The notes: generated from the letters alone by a model not told the origin. A stretch of 20,389 nt of DNA from RGIG4140 sp045638265 (GCA_045638265.1 JAZUBA010000039.1:1-20389), one strand, 5' to 3'. Counted from the stretch's first letter, positions 1 through 8,362 are shown. Numbers and translations: made by a program.

Positions 1-193
1 GATTTCGCATACAAGCGGAAAAATGCGAGAAAATAGGGAAATATCACAAACAAGCCAACAGTTACTCATCATAAAAATTAAAAAAAATGCATAAAAGTGA
101 AAAAAGTTGTTGCAATTTAACGTACCTTAATATGCAACGCCATGACTTTTAAAAATACTTGTTTTATACAAACTTGTGTCTGATATTATAAAG

Positions 194-221
194 AAAACCA
201 CTGAAAAAAATCAGTGGTTTT
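194..221. terminator. Bidirectional intrinsic terminator
   Basis: An 11-bp perfect stem (AAAACCACTGA at 194-204 with its complement at 211-221) closes a 6-A loop. T-rich sequence follows on both strands. It lies 17 bp beyond the stop of the minus-strand gene ending at 238, so it most likely ends that transcript. It could also stop transcription entering from the left. Bases 1-190 hold no gene I can support; short frames there run off the window edge. Confidence 0.8.
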
Positions 222-237
222 TAAGCTGTTGAAATAA

Positions 238-2562
238 TTAAATGCCATAAGCCGAATAATCATGCCAATTATTTTGCAGATTGTCTTTTTCTTCATCAAG
301 GAAAATAACATTTTGCCCGAAACGGTTTAATTTTAACGTCAATGGCGCTTCTTGGGATTGAGGCGAGACCTGAGGTGTTTCAGGCTGGTTTTCCTGTTTT
401 GAAGACGTGTCATTGTTAGTTGCTTTTTCGTCTTTTTTGTCGTTTGACTTGCCATCTTTCGGTTGCTCTGTTTGTGTCGTTTCAGCTGTTTTAGAGGGTG
501 TTTTTGGTTCCGCTTGATTTACTGCCGAATTGCTTTCCCCTGTTTGAGTGTCAGAAACGGTTTTTTCTTCGGTTGGTTTTTGTGTTACAGACTGATTTGA
601 ATTGTCCGTTTGAGCATAGGCATTTGTTTTTTTATTGTATACCAAGCGACTGCTTTGATTGTCAAATAACATACCATATGCTTTTGTTTCAAGAGAGTCT
701 GATAGATTGAGTAAATCAGCTCGTTTTTTAGGATCTGTTTCTTTTTCGGCCAGTGCTTTAAATTCTTCGGCTGTCTTTAAAAAACTTTGAGCACCTGTTT
801 CTTCCTTTCGCAAATTTTCATCATATTTCTTTAATTCATCAGTAGATAATGATTCGTTTGATGATAAAATTTTGCGAGATTCTTCGTGCCATTTTTTGCG
901 ATTGGCATCTGTTGATTTACGGGAATCAAATTGAAAAGATGATAATGTATAACTTCCCGAATCTTTATCAGAGAGATTCAATGTGAGGGGCTTATTGTCT
1001 TTGATGTTGTCATCAAGTACATAAAAAGGTTCGTTTGTTTTTTTGTTCAAATTTAATGTTAAAGGTTTATTGGTTTTGTCATTTGAAACAACAGACTCTT
1101 TTGGTTTATTGAATGTCCGATTGTATTCCATTTGTGAATTTGTATTTTGCGTTAAAACCTCAAAGCCTTGCCGTTCTATGTGTGATGCTAATTCCATATA
1201 TCGCTGACGTTGAATCGGGTCGGTTTCTTTTTCAGCAATTTTACGCAATTCATCTGCTTTTTTGAACATATTTTCAACAACCTTTTCTTCCTCTTTTAAT
1301 GAAGATTGAATGGTTTGTTGTTCTCTGGTAATATCTATACCGCTGTCAAAGAGTGTATTCAAAGATTTATGCCAATTTTTACGTTTAGCATTGTTGCTTT
1401 GAGCGTTTTTTTGCATTTGTTCTAAAATCTGTTGCGTTTCTTCCGGTGTGCTTGACTCTAAATATCTATCTATCAATTTTGTTTGAGTATTACCGCCGGA
1501 AGAATTTTTTCGCTGAATATTTTGAACATTATCCTCTTGATATTGATTTATTTTTTGGGGTTTGCTTGTGCGAGTTTCATGTGTTGTTTCGTTGCTGTTA
1601 TCTCTGCCCCGAACACGGCGGTTAAATGCCTGCAACGTTGCTTTGTTTTCAGCCAAAATTTCATATCCGCCTTTCCTTGCGTGTGCGGCTAATTCTAAAT
1701 ATCTTTTACGTTGCTCCGGATCTGTTTCGCGTTTTGCAGCTTCTTCCAATTCTTTAGCTATTTGCAGCATTCGCCTTGCTACTTTTTCTTCTTCACGCAA
1801 GGAATCTACAATTCGTTTCATATCTTCGGCAGAAATATCTCTATCGCTATTCAATAATTGACGTGTACTGCCATGCCATACTTTTCTTTCTCCCCAACGT
1901 TTTTGGGCATGAGCATACATTTCTCGTATTTTGGCGTCAACTATGGCTCGTTCTTCAGGCGTGCGCGCATTCATAAAGGCGGTCATTAACTTAGACCCAT
2001 AGTCCAAATCATTTAATTCGCTATTGTTCATAATGTTCATATTTTGGCAATGTCTGCAAATCATTTCGGTTGTAACGGGTTGATTGCTGTTTAATGCCGA
2101 ACTGATAGCATCAAGTGGTTGAACGTATGGAAGGCTTTCATAACGTATTTCTGCCAAATTCTGTTGAATTTGCATATTGATATTGTCTTGTTTAACCGCT
2201 TGTGCAACCGCATTTGAAGAATTGGCATTTGTAACTTGTTTGTACATATCTTGAACGACGGACGGATATGTGGCAATTTTGTGATTCTTAATTTCGGGTG
2301 GCAAATCTATATCGGCAGCAGCTCGCATCAGATTGCTACATTCAATTAAGACAGCGGGATTTTCTTTTACCAAACCGACTAATGCTTCTACCCGAGACAA
2401 AATGGTGTTCAGTCTATCCATATTCTCATCAAAATTAACATACTGTTCGGTTGTTAAATTTGAATTATTTTTTAAATCCTGATGTTCTGTGCTTGTCGTT
2501 TTTAAAGGAGGTGGCGGAGGGGGTGTTGCCCCTTTCAGATATTCGTTAAAAGTATTTGTCAT
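238..2562 (-). CDS. Hypothetical 774-aa protein with three WH/coiled-coil repeats
   Basis: I do not recognise this family. The protein has no signal peptide or membrane segment and looks cytoplasmic or exported by a non-Sec route. After a poly-Pro stretch (15-19) and a helical N-terminal region (about 40-220, with one CRHC motif at 169-172) come three divergent repeats of about 90 residues at 225-315, 394-482 and 555-643. Each begins with K-x-WH, continues through an S/NLR/KEEE helix and the motif A-x-KETDP-x-x-R, and ends near Y-N-R/K. Between and after them are short PLTLxL modules (500-505, 525-530, 740-745). Residues 650-738 are a disordered Thr/Gln/Lys/Glu-rich linker. The last residues, NNWHDYSAYGI, echo the WH that opens each repeat. 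The start is well supported: AGGAGG lies just upstream of the ATG and a consensus promoter sits at 2600-2628. A scaffold or filament-like role is only a guess. Confidence 0.9.
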   Translation of the reverse strand: MTNTFNEYLKGATPPPPPPLKTTSTEHQDLKNNSNLTTEQYVNFDENMDRLNTILSRVEALVGLVKENPAVLIECSNLMRAAADIDLPPEIKNHKIATYPSVVQDMYKQVTNANSSNAVAQAVKQDNINMQIQQNLAEIRYESLPYVQPLDAISSALNSNQPVTTEMICRHCQNMNIMNNSELNDLDYGSKLMTAFMNARTPEERAIVDAKIREMYAHAQKRWGERKVWHGSTRQLLNSDRDISAEDMKRIVDSLREEEKVARRMLQIAKELEEAAKRETDPEQRKRYLELAAHARKGGYEILAENKATLQAFNRRVRGRDNSNETTHETRTSKPQKINQYQEDNVQNIQRKNSSGGNTQTKLIDRYLESSTPEETQQILEQMQKNAQSNNAKRKNWHKSLNTLFDSGIDITREQQTIQSSLKEEEKVVENMFKKADELRKIAEKETDPIQRQRYMELASHIERQGFEVLTQNTNSQMEYNRTFNKPKESVVSNDKTNKPLTLNLNKKTNEPFYVLDDNIKDNKPLTLNLSDKDSGSYTLSSFQFDSRKSTDANRKKWHEESRKILSSNESLSTDELKKYDENLRKEETGAQSFLKTAEEFKALAEKETDPKKRADLLNLSDSLETKAYGMLFDNQSSRLVYNKKTNAYAQTDNSNQSVTQKPTEEKTVSDTQTGESNSAVNQAEPKTPSKTAETTQTEQPKDGKSNDKKDEKATNNDTSSKQENQPETPQVSPQSQEAPLTLKLNRFGQNVIFLDEEKDNLQNNWHDYSAYGI
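634..1890 (-). repeat. Three ~90-codon protein repeats
   Basis: Three copies of a helical module are encoded at about 1618-1890, 1117-1383 and 634-900. The shared positions are K-x-WH, a DI/SL-S/T block, EEE, a run ending KETDP, then R-x-R/A-Y/D-x-x-L and a terminal Y/F-N-R/K. The copies diverge at the DNA level, so this is an old protein-domain duplication and not a recent DNA repeat. Confidence 0.85.
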
Positions 2563-2599
2563 ACGACCTCCTGCATAATTAATTTGTGCCTATTATATA

Positions 2600-2628
2600 A
2601 TTATACATGAAAGAAAAAAGTCTGTCAA
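2600..2628 (-). promoter_or_regulatory. Consensus sigma70-type promoter for the 774-aa gene
   Basis: Read on the minus strand, TTGACA (2623-2628) and TATAAT (2600-2605) are both perfect and separated by exactly 17 bp. Transcription should start near 2593, giving a leader of about 30 nt that carries AGGAGG. The sequence upstream of the -35 (GCAAAAAGTG) is shared with the rplM promoter. Confidence 0.88.
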
Positions 2629-2639
2629 ACACTTTTTGC

Positions 2640-2833
2640 CTATTATTTTAATAAAATTTTGTTGTTTTTGTTTTGATTACCTTTTAAATGGATATTTTTA
2701 GATAAACCGATATTGTTTGTATTTGATTATTGAAAAATAAGGCTTGTAAGGTATAGGAACGTAATTTTGAAATTTTGCCGGTAATAGATTATATCTTATT
2801 TATATCTGAAATCAGTAATTTAAGTGTGAATAT
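2640..2833. other. AT-rich intergenic stretch, no gene seen
   Basis: The gap between the 774-aa gene and rpsI is about 330 bp. Its left part is the promoter at 2600-2628 and its right part is the rpsI terminator. In between I see only AT-rich sequence with no convincing open frame, ribosome site, hairpin or RNA gene. Confidence 0.6.
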
Positions 2834-2863
2834 AAAAAAACAGGTTGCCAAACTGACAACCTG
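2834..2863 (-). terminator. Intrinsic terminator of rplM-rpsI
   Basis: On the minus strand the stem CAGGTTG...CAACCTG (2841-2847 with 2857-2863) is followed directly by seven T residues. It starts about 30 bp after the rpsI stop codon, as expected for the end of this operon. Confidence 0.9.
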
Positions 2864-2892
2864 CTGAAAAATATTTTTCGTATCCGTTCCAA

Positions 2893-3363
2893 TTAACGTT
2901 TTGAGAATTGGAAACGTTTTCTGGCTTTTGATAAACCTGGTTTTTTACGTTCAACAACACGTGAGTCGCGTGTTAAGAAACCAGCACGTTTTAATGCTGT
3001 GTGTAATTCAGGTTCAAATAAGTCTAAACAACGGCTAATGCCATGACGTAAAGCATAAGCTTGACCTGATAAACCACCACCACAAACGTTACATTGTACG
3101 TCAAATTCATTGACACGGTTTGTAACGGCAAACGGTTGATTGATAATCATACGTAAAACAGGACGTGGGAAGTAATCTTCTAATGCACGACCGTTAACCG
3201 TAATTTTACCTTTACCCGGTTTGATAATAACACGAGCAATGGCGTTTTTCTTTTTACCAACAGATTGAGAACGTCCCAAGCTGTCTTTTTTCGGTGCGCG
3301 AACCGGAGCTGTTTGTTCAGCTGTAGCATTCAATTCTGCCAAAGTTGTTTTTTCTTTTGTCAT
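2893..3363 (-). CDS. rpsI: 30S ribosomal protein S9
   Basis: S9 is part of the small-subunit head, and its C-terminal tail reaches the P-site tRNA. This 156-residue protein has the S9 core (KNAIARVIIKPGKGKITVNGR, with YFPRPVLRM and the GGGLSGQA loop) and the characteristic basic end KARKRFQFSKR. The first 30 or so residues form the N-terminal extension typical of alphaproteobacterial S9 and absent from the roughly 130-residue enterobacterial form. AGAGGTG lies upstream of the ATG. The start overlaps the rplM stop by one base (TAATG), which suggests translational coupling. Confidence 0.97.
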   Translation of the reverse strand: MTKEKTTLAELNATAEQTAPVRAPKKDSLGRSQSVGKKKNAIARVIIKPGKGKITVNGRALEDYFPRPVLRMIINQPFAVTNRVNEFDVQCNVCGGGLSGQAYALRHGISRCLDLFEPELHTALKRAGFLTRDSRVVERKKPGLSKARKRFQFSKR

Positions 3364-3833
3364 TATGCACCTCTTTTGTTTTTACGGTTTTGAGAAGCAA
3401 TATCCAAAGCAATCGGATTTTGTGCTTGATGTGTGTGTTCAGGACCGACAAAAATACGTAATTTACGCATTTGTTGACGACCTAATGAGTTACGAGAAAG
3501 CATACGTTGAACTGCTTTTTCTAAAACACGTTCCGGATGTTCTTCCAATTGTTTTGCAACAGAAATGCTTTTGATTCCGCCAATATAACCTGTGTGGTGG
3601 AAATATTCTTTTTGTTCTAATTTACGACCTGTTAATTGAACTTTTTCTGCGTTAACAACAACAACGTAGTCACCACAATCCATGTTCGGTGAGAAGCAAG
3701 GTTTGTTTTTACCACGTAAAATTGTTGCAATTTGACTGGCCAAACGGCCTAAAACTAAATCCGTAGCATCAACGACGTACCATTTGACATCGCAGTTTTT
3801 CGGATTCAATGTTTTTGTTGTTTTCATTGTCAT
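3363..3833 (-). CDS. rplM: 50S ribosomal protein L13 (start corrected)
   Basis: L13 binds 23S rRNA early in large-subunit assembly. The sequence shows the family landmarks WYVVDATDLVLGRLAS near the N-terminus, GDYVVVVNAEKVQLTGRK, the YFHHTGYIGG motif, and a C-terminal RKLRIFVGPEHTHQAQ segment. The open frame runs back to 3896, but that start lies upstream of the promoter -10 (3864-3869) and adds 21 unrelated residues. The ATG at 3833 (MTMKTTK) follows an AAGGAT ribosome site at good spacing. The ATG at 3827 is the alternative. From 3833 the protein is 156 residues, normal for L13 with a short N-terminal extension. It is first in an operon with rpsI. Confidence 0.96.
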   Translation of the reverse strand: MTMKTTKTLNPKNCDVKWYVVDATDLVLGRLASQIATILRGKNKPCFSPNMDCGDYVVVVNAEKVQLTGRKLEQKEYFHHTGYIGGIKSISVAKQLEEHPERVLEKAVQRMLSRNSLGRQQMRKLRIFVGPEHTHQAQNPIALDIASQNRKNKRGA

Positions 3834-3863
3834 TTTGATAATCCTTTTGTTAAACAGGTGTTC

Positions 3864-3892
3864 CTTATACACTTGTTTGTTTTTCTTGTCAA
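3864..3892 (-). promoter_or_regulatory. Promoter of rplM-rpsI
   Basis: On the minus strand, TTGACA (3887-3892) and TATAAG (3864-3869) are separated by 17 bp. The predicted start of transcription, near 3857, gives a leader of about 25 nt before the ATG at 3833. This is the main argument against the longer L13 start. The preceding bases GCAAAAAGTGC match the promoter at 2600-2628. Confidence 0.85.
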
Positions 3893-3956
3893 GCACTTTT
3901 TGCTTGTTTTTTAAAGATTTTTTTATGTGGTATTATATTACCGTATTTTAAAAGCC

Positions 3957-4619
3957 TTATTTTTCGGGTAATTGTGAGTTAAACAATCTGTCTCCTGCAT
4001 CTCCAAGCCCTGGGACAATGTAGGCATTTTCATTTAAACAATCGTCAATAGCCCCTGTAATGACACGCATTTCAGGATATTTTTCCCAAATTGTCTGTAA
4101 CCCTTCGGGAGCTGATAAGACACTGACAAATGTGATATTTTCTTCTTTTATACCTTTGGAAACAAATAAGTCTAATGCTCCCAAGGCACTGTGACCTGTT
4201 GCGAGCATAGGGTCCAATATAAACACTTTGGCATTTTCAGGTAAAGAGGTCGGTGTTTTATCGTAATACCAAATCGGGCGATGTGTTTCTTCATCCCGAT
4301 ACATACCGATTGTGCAGATATGGGCATCGGGTAACAAACGAATCGATTCTTGTGTTAAACCGATGCCGGCACGTAAAATCGGAGCAACGATAATCGGTTC
4401 CGTTAAATCCAACTTTTCGCATTCACATGTTGTGATAGGTGTTTCAATTGTAACCGTTTCGGTAGGTAATTCGTCAAAAGCCGTTAATAATAAAATACTT
4501 GCCAGACGATTAAATGCCGCCAAAAACGAATCTCGGGGTGTATTTTTATCCCGAATGATTGCCATATTGTGTTGAACAAGGGGATGATTGGGTGTAAAAA
4601 CTTTTGGAAACTGATGCAT
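3957..4619 (-). CDS. upp: Uracil phosphoribosyltransferase
   Basis: Upp joins uracil to PRPP, giving UMP and pyrophosphate in pyrimidine salvage in the cytoplasm. The 220-residue length fits the family (about 208-220). Visible landmarks are PIIVAPILRAGIGL, the PRPP-binding loop DPMLATGHSA (about residues 136-145), and the uracil-binding C-terminal motif YIVPGLGDAGDR. The start is supported by AAGGAG upstream of the ATG and by a promoter at 4650-4678. The gene is alone, divergent from rnpB, and followed by the rplM promoter on the same strand. I see no strong terminator after it. Confidence 0.97.
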   Translation of the reverse strand: MHQFPKVFTPNHPLVQHNMAIIRDKNTPRDSFLAAFNRLASILLLTAFDELPTETVTIETPITTCECEKLDLTEPIIVAPILRAGIGLTQESIRLLPDAHICTIGMYRDEETHRPIWYYDKTPTSLPENAKVFILDPMLATGHSALGALDLFVSKGIKEENITFVSVLSAPEGLQTIWEKYPEMRVITGAIDDCLNENAYIVPGLGDAGDRLFNSQLPEK

Positions 4620-4649
4620 AAAAAACTCCTTTGCTTGTTAATATAAATT

Positions 4650-4678
4650 ATCATATCAATTCTAAATGAAATAGGCAA
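4650..4678 (-). promoter_or_regulatory. Probable promoter of upp
   Basis: On the minus strand, TTGCCT (4673-4678) and TATGAT (4650-4655) are separated by 17 bp. This would start the transcript about 24 nt before the upp ATG. The -35 is weaker than consensus. It lies back to back with the rnpB promoter. Confidence 0.65.
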
Positions 4679-4686
4679 GAATTTAT

Positions 4687-4715
4687 TTGACAAAAGTGCA
4701 AAATTAAGTTACATT
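4687..4715 (+). promoter_or_regulatory. Promoter of rnpB
   Basis: TTGACA (4687-4692), a 17-bp spacer, then TACATT (4710-4715). The predicted start of transcription is 4722, exactly the first base of the P1 helix of the RNA, which supports both calls. Confidence 0.78.
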
Positions 4716-4721
4716 TTTACT

Positions 4722-5102
4722 TGTCAGATAATCGGATAATCGCTGATATATCGTAAGGGTATATGGGAGGAAAGTCCGGGCTTCACAGGAAAACGATACC
4801 GGATAACGTCCGGCCGAAGTGATTCGAGGGAAAGTGCCACAGAAAATAAACCGCCGAATAATCGGTAAGGGTGAAACGGCGAGGTAAGAGCTCACCGCAT
4901 ATTAAGTAATTAAAATGGCAGGGTAAACCCTATCGGAAGCAAGACCAAGTGAAGTCGGTCGTTTTTTATAAAACGTATAAATGAGTTTTCCTGCTCAGCC
5001 GACAAAAGGTGGGTCGCTTAAAGCAAGCAGTAATGTTTGTTTCAGATGAATGATTATCCTATGTTTTACATAGACAAAACCCGGCTTACAGATTATCTGA
5101 CA
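4722..5102 (+). ncRNA. rnpB: RNase P RNA, bacterial type A
   Basis: This is the catalytic RNA that removes 5' leaders from pre-tRNAs, with the protein RnpA as partner. Its ends form a perfect 12-bp P1 helix (TGTCAGATAATC at 4722-4733 with GATTATCTGACA at 5091-5102). The conserved core is present in order: GAGGAAAGTCCGGGCTTC near 4767, GCCACAGAAA near 4836, the GGTAAGGGTGAAACGGCGAG block, GGTAAGAGCTCACCGC near 4882, and near the 3' end AGATGAATGATTATCC followed by ACAAAACCCGGCTTA, the partner strand of P4. The length of about 381 nt is typical. A run of seven T follows at 5105-5111 and probably marks the 3' end. No coding sequence is expected inside. Confidence 0.97.
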
Positions 5103-5127
5103 TATTTTTTTCTTTGATGTATTTGAC

Positions 5128-5156
5128 TTGACAATATTCTCTTTTTGCTGTACACT
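5128..5156 (+). promoter_or_regulatory. Promoter of the ankyrin gene
   Basis: TTGACA (5128-5133), a 17-bp spacer, then TACACT (5151-5156). Transcription would start near 5163, about 30 nt before the ATG, so the gene is expressed independently of rnpB. Confidence 0.7.
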
Positions 5157-5192
5157 TTTACAAAAATAACAGTTTTAATCGGAGTATGATTA

Positions 5193-6998
5193 ATGTCTTG
5201 GTATATGGATAAATTTCAATCTTTTTTGTATGATACATTGATGTTAAAAGCACAAGAATATGATAACGGTATTCAAGATATTTTGGATAAATCGCTTGTG
5301 TTTGCTCAAATTATCAGTCAATCGGTTGTTTTGTATTTAGGACGGTATCCTCTGTCTTCAAATAATAATGAAGAAAAAATCCGTATGTATGCTCGGCAGT
5401 TGATTAATCAGATTATGACAACAAAAGATACGAAAGGTGTTTATAACACCATAAAACAAAAAAATCATAATTTGTCTTATCCGGAATGGATGACATCTAT
5501 TTTAGAATCTGATTCATCGGACTTAATTCAAGCAATTATAAAAGATGATTATAAAACATTTAAGTCTTTTGTCAGTAGAGACATTGATGTACATACACGT
5601 GATAAAATCAAAGGGTATTCACCGTTAATGATTGCCTTATTGTGTCAAAGTCATCCGATATATGTTAATGATTTAATTGATGCCGGTGCCGATATGGAAG
5701 AATGGCATCAAGGTAAAAATCCGCTTATAATGGCTATTGAATCATCAAATGATTTAGGGGCTGTTATGTTACTCCAAAGAGGGGCTAATCCACATATAGA
5801 ATATGATGGTGAAAATTTAATTTCATTAGCTACTAAACGTATATGCCCTCGTTTTGTTGATATGATGATTGAAAAAGAAGGTGTAGATGTTAATATGAAA
5901 TTAATATCGGAACAATCTATTTTTCATTATGCGGCAAAACACGGATTAATTAATGCAATGAAAAAAATATTGCAACAGGGGTTTCCTATTGATTTACATA
6001 ACGGTTCGGGTCAGACGGCATTGATGAAAGCAGCTTGTGCAGGAGAAACGGATGCTGTTCGGTTGTTGATTAAAGAAGGGGCAGATGTGAATGTAAAGAC
6101 AGGTATTTCGCATATAACCGCTCTGATGTATGCAGCGAAAGAAGGTCATAATGATATTGTTCAAATATTAATTGAGGCTGGGGCTGATATAAATGCTAAA
6201 AGTTATTGGGGTTTTACACCGTTATTAGTTGCTTCTGAACATGCTCATCACGAGGTGGTTAAAACTTTGCTTGCTGCCGGCTCAAATGCTTTGGAAACGT
6301 GTCAATGGAAAGTGGTTGGAACGACAGCTTTTCATTTATTGGGTAATGATACTGTTTCAAAAAATAAGTCAATTGTTGAAACGGCAAAATTACTCATTGA
6401 TGCCGGTGTTGATATTAATGCACAAAATGAAGCTGGAAAAACGGCTTTAATGGATGCTTCTGTTAATGGACACACATCGTTGGTTGAATTTTTATTACAA
6501 TCCGGAGCCGATATAAATATAACAGACAAAAACGAGAAAACTGCCTTAGATTATGCGATTGAAAACGGTCAATTAAGTGTAACACGTTTATTACTTGATA
6601 ATAAACAACCGTCTCAAGAAAATTTAAATAGTTATCTAATGGCTGCCGTTCAACAAACATCATCACTTAATGTTGTAAATGAAATAATTAAGCGTGGAGC
6701 AGATGTGAATACAACAGATAAAAACTTGAACTCTCCGTTGAGTATGGCTCTGGATAAAAAATATCTGATGGTTATTGAAGCATTAATTGATGCCGGTGCT
6801 GATGTTTCAAGAAAGGTTTATTCTGATTTAACTCAATCTAAAAAACCTTTTTATCAAGTGTTTAATGAATTGGTTAAAAAAGAAGAATACTATTATAATC
6901 CTCGTTGGGACAATACATTGGCAAGACAAATCGTAACAAAAATCAATGCTCAACGAACACAAAGTGTTTCCGCTTCAAAAACGAAACAAGGCAGATAA
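5193..6998 (+). CDS. Ankyrin-repeat protein, 601 aa
   Basis: Ankyrin repeats are protein-binding scaffolds; the target here is unknown. Roughly a dozen repeats fill about residues 108-545. The canonical ones carry TALM-x-A or TPL, a G-H/E helix turn, V-x-x-LL/LI, and GADIN/GADVN (for example 273-300, 308-334, 415-442). Those at 140-240 and near 365-405 are degenerate or contain insertions. The N-terminal 105 residues form a helical region I cannot assign, and the last 55 residues are basic and probably disordered. There is no signal peptide or membrane helix. The start follows GGAG at 5181-5184, and a promoter lies about 40 bp upstream. Such proteins are frequent in host-associated bacteria, sometimes as secreted effectors, but nothing here shows secretion. 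A cytoplasmic housekeeping scaffold is equally possible. Confidence 0.95.
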   Translation: MSWYMDKFQSFLYDTLMLKAQEYDNGIQDILDKSLVFAQIISQSVVLYLGRYPLSSNNNEEKIRMYARQLINQIMTTKDTKGVYNTIKQKNHNLSYPEWMTSILESDSSDLIQAIIKDDYKTFKSFVSRDIDVHTRDKIKGYSPLMIALLCQSHPIYVNDLIDAGADMEEWHQGKNPLIMAIESSNDLGAVMLLQRGANPHIEYDGENLISLATKRICPRFVDMMIEKEGVDVNMKLISEQSIFHYAAKHGLINAMKKILQQGFPIDLHNGSGQTALMKAACAGETDAVRLLIKEGADVNVKTGISHITALMYAAKEGHNDIVQILIEAGADINAKSYWGFTPLLVASEHAHHEVVKTLLAAGSNALETCQWKVVGTTAFHLLGNDTVSKNKSIVETAKLLIDAGVDINAQNEAGKTALMDASVNGHTSLVEFLLQSGADINITDKNEKTALDYAIENGQLSVTRLLLDNKQPSQENLNSYLMAAVQQTSSLNVVNEIIKRGADVNTTDKNLNSPLSMALDKKYLMVIEALIDAGADVSRKVYSDLTQSKKPFYQVFNELVKKEEYYYNPRWDNTLARQIVTKINAQRTQSVSASKTKQGR

Positions 6999-7050
6999 AC
7001 AGCGTTCCGAATTATTGGTTTGCAAAAATTGACAAAAATTTATTTTTTAC

Positions 7051-7079
7051 TTGTATTTCAGAAAAATATCGGGTATACT
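7051..7079 (+). promoter_or_regulatory. Probable promoter of the DUF6273-like operon
   Basis: A good -10, TATACT (7074-7079), lies 17 bp after a weak TTGTAT (7051-7056) and about 23 bp before the ATG. A perfect TTGACA at 7029-7034 sits upstream, but its 16-17 bp spacing leads only to a poor TTGTAT or TGTATT -10. The two may form overlapping promoters. Confidence 0.55.
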
Positions 7080-7102
7080 TCTTTTAATTTAAAGGAGGCG
7101 TT

Positions 7103-8362
7103 ATGGTTCAACGTTTATTAGAAGCAATTCATTGTCATTTATTTTATGACAATTTTAAACCGGTTTTGAAACAATGTACGGCACGTGCTTTGAAAACGGA
7201 TATGTGTATTTTAACAGGACATCGTACACATACACCGTATGCTGAATATTGGACACAAACCTATCGGGCAAATAATTTTATGACTGTTCGGGAAAATGGT
7301 GATTTAGGCGTTTATTCTCCTCGTGTAAAAAATCCGGCAATTCGTCCGATAGAATATCCTAATTTTCTGCCAAAAGAGGTGTTGGAAAAATGTGTTCATA
7401 CGGAAATAATCAACGGATGTGAAGTCAAAATTGTGCGATATGGAGCTTTTCCTCAATCCGTTGCCAATAGAAAAATATCAGCAGAATTAGAAGAAGCTTA
7501 TAAATCAAAAAAGATAAAAAAAACGGGAAAAGGTTATTCTTTTAATATGCAGAATGGAGAATTTATTGAGCCAGAAGCTAAACTTGTCTTAAAACGCTTT
7601 TCCGAGTATCAATGGGGCGAACATTATTACATTCGGTTTATTGCTCGTCAAAGTGCCAATGCCCGATTAACAGCCGGTCAGAAAGTTGAATATGGTAAGC
7701 CTTATTGGGTACGTGTAGAAGCTATTGATTGGTTGCTGAATGAAACAAACGGGACGCCGGATATGATGATTGCACGCTATGCATTATCAAGTGGTATAGC
7801 CATAGATAATAAAGATACGTATGATGCACGTGTCCATACAAATTGGCAAAAGACACAGATGTGTGCTTATTTGAGTTCCCAATTTGAACGAGAAATTAAG
7901 CAACATGATGTATTAAAAGAAAATATTGTTCGTAATAAAGCGATAAATCGTTTATGTGTTCGTCGTGAAAGAGAAGTTAAGTATGATTTACCGTCATTTT
8001 TGAATTTTGCAGTTAAGCGTATAGGACATGAAGTATTTTTTATGCAACGGGTTAAATATTTTCAAAAATTGGTTGCCCTCAAAAAAGAATTTTTAAATTT
8101 AAATGGAAATGATATGTTTCCCAGACATATCAATATTATTGATAATTATATTAGAGGACATATTTATTCCGTTATGCAGGTAAAAGATATGACACCGGCT
8201 CAAGCCTTACAGGAAATTTGTTATGATATTTTAGAAAAATATGGTCTTCGTATGTTTTTTACCAGTCAACCCAGCACTATGAGACGTGTTCAAAACGGAT
8301 ACGCTAATCCGTTAATTAATCCCCTTGCTTTGATAAACAATAATCAAAAAGAACGGGAATAA
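7103..8362 (+). CDS. DUF6273-like hypothetical protein, 419 aa
   Basis: The pattern resembles the DUF6273 family, of unknown function: a (F/Y)G-x-(F/Y)PQ segment (YGAFPQS at 113-119), a hydrophobic strand ending in PIEW or a variant (YWVRVEAIDW at 201-210), then a tyrosine and tryptophan region with a following helix (YDARVHTNWQKTQMCAYLSSQF, about 240-261). This assignment is from memory of the family pattern and is moderate. The C-terminal 150 residues are helical and contain MTPAQALQEI, which has a counterpart (ITPQRAIQKI) in the next gene, so the two are paralogs along much of their length. No signal peptide or membrane segment is visible. AAGGAGG precedes the ATG. It is the first gene of a two-gene operon, 30 bp from the start of its paralog. 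Confidence 0.85.
   Translation: MVQRLLEAIHCHLFYDNFKPVLKQCTARALKTDMCILTGHRTHTPYAEYWTQTYRANNFMTVRENGDLGVYSPRVKNPAIRPIEYPNFLPKEVLEKCVHTEIINGCEVKIVRYGAFPQSVANRKISAELEEAYKSKKIKKTGKGYSFNMQNGEFIEPEAKLVLKRFSEYQWGEHYYIRFIARQSANARLTAGQKVEYGKPYWVRVEAIDWLLNETNGTPDMMIARYALSSGIAIDNKDTYDARVHTNWQKTQMCAYLSSQFEREIKQHDVLKENIVRNKAINRLCVRREREVKYDLPSFLNFAVKRIGHEVFFMQRVKYFQKLVALKKEFLNLNGNDMFPRHINIIDNYIRGHIYSVMQVKDMTPAQALQEICYDILEKYGLRMFFTSQPSTMRRVQNGYANPLINPLALINNNQKERE

Noticed and set aside
1..95. Short plus-strand frames running in from the left edge (stops at 34-36, 72-74 and about 95) and a minus-strand frame from 69 running out
   Set aside because: All three plus frames are open at the edge and none has recognisable sequence. 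The minus ATG at 69 or 72 lacks a ribosome site, so no partial gene can be assigned.
3834..3896. N-terminal extension of L13 to the ATG at 3896
   Set aside because: The promoter -10 (3864-3869) and predicted transcript start lie inside it, and the residues do not resemble L13.
3886..3906. Hairpin CAAGCA/TGCTTG followed by six T on plus
   Set aside because: It looks like a terminator, but no plus-strand gene precedes it and it coincides with the rplM -35 region.
4704..4895. Minus-strand 63-codon frame
   Set aside because: It lies over the rnpB promoter and the conserved 5' half of RNase P RNA.
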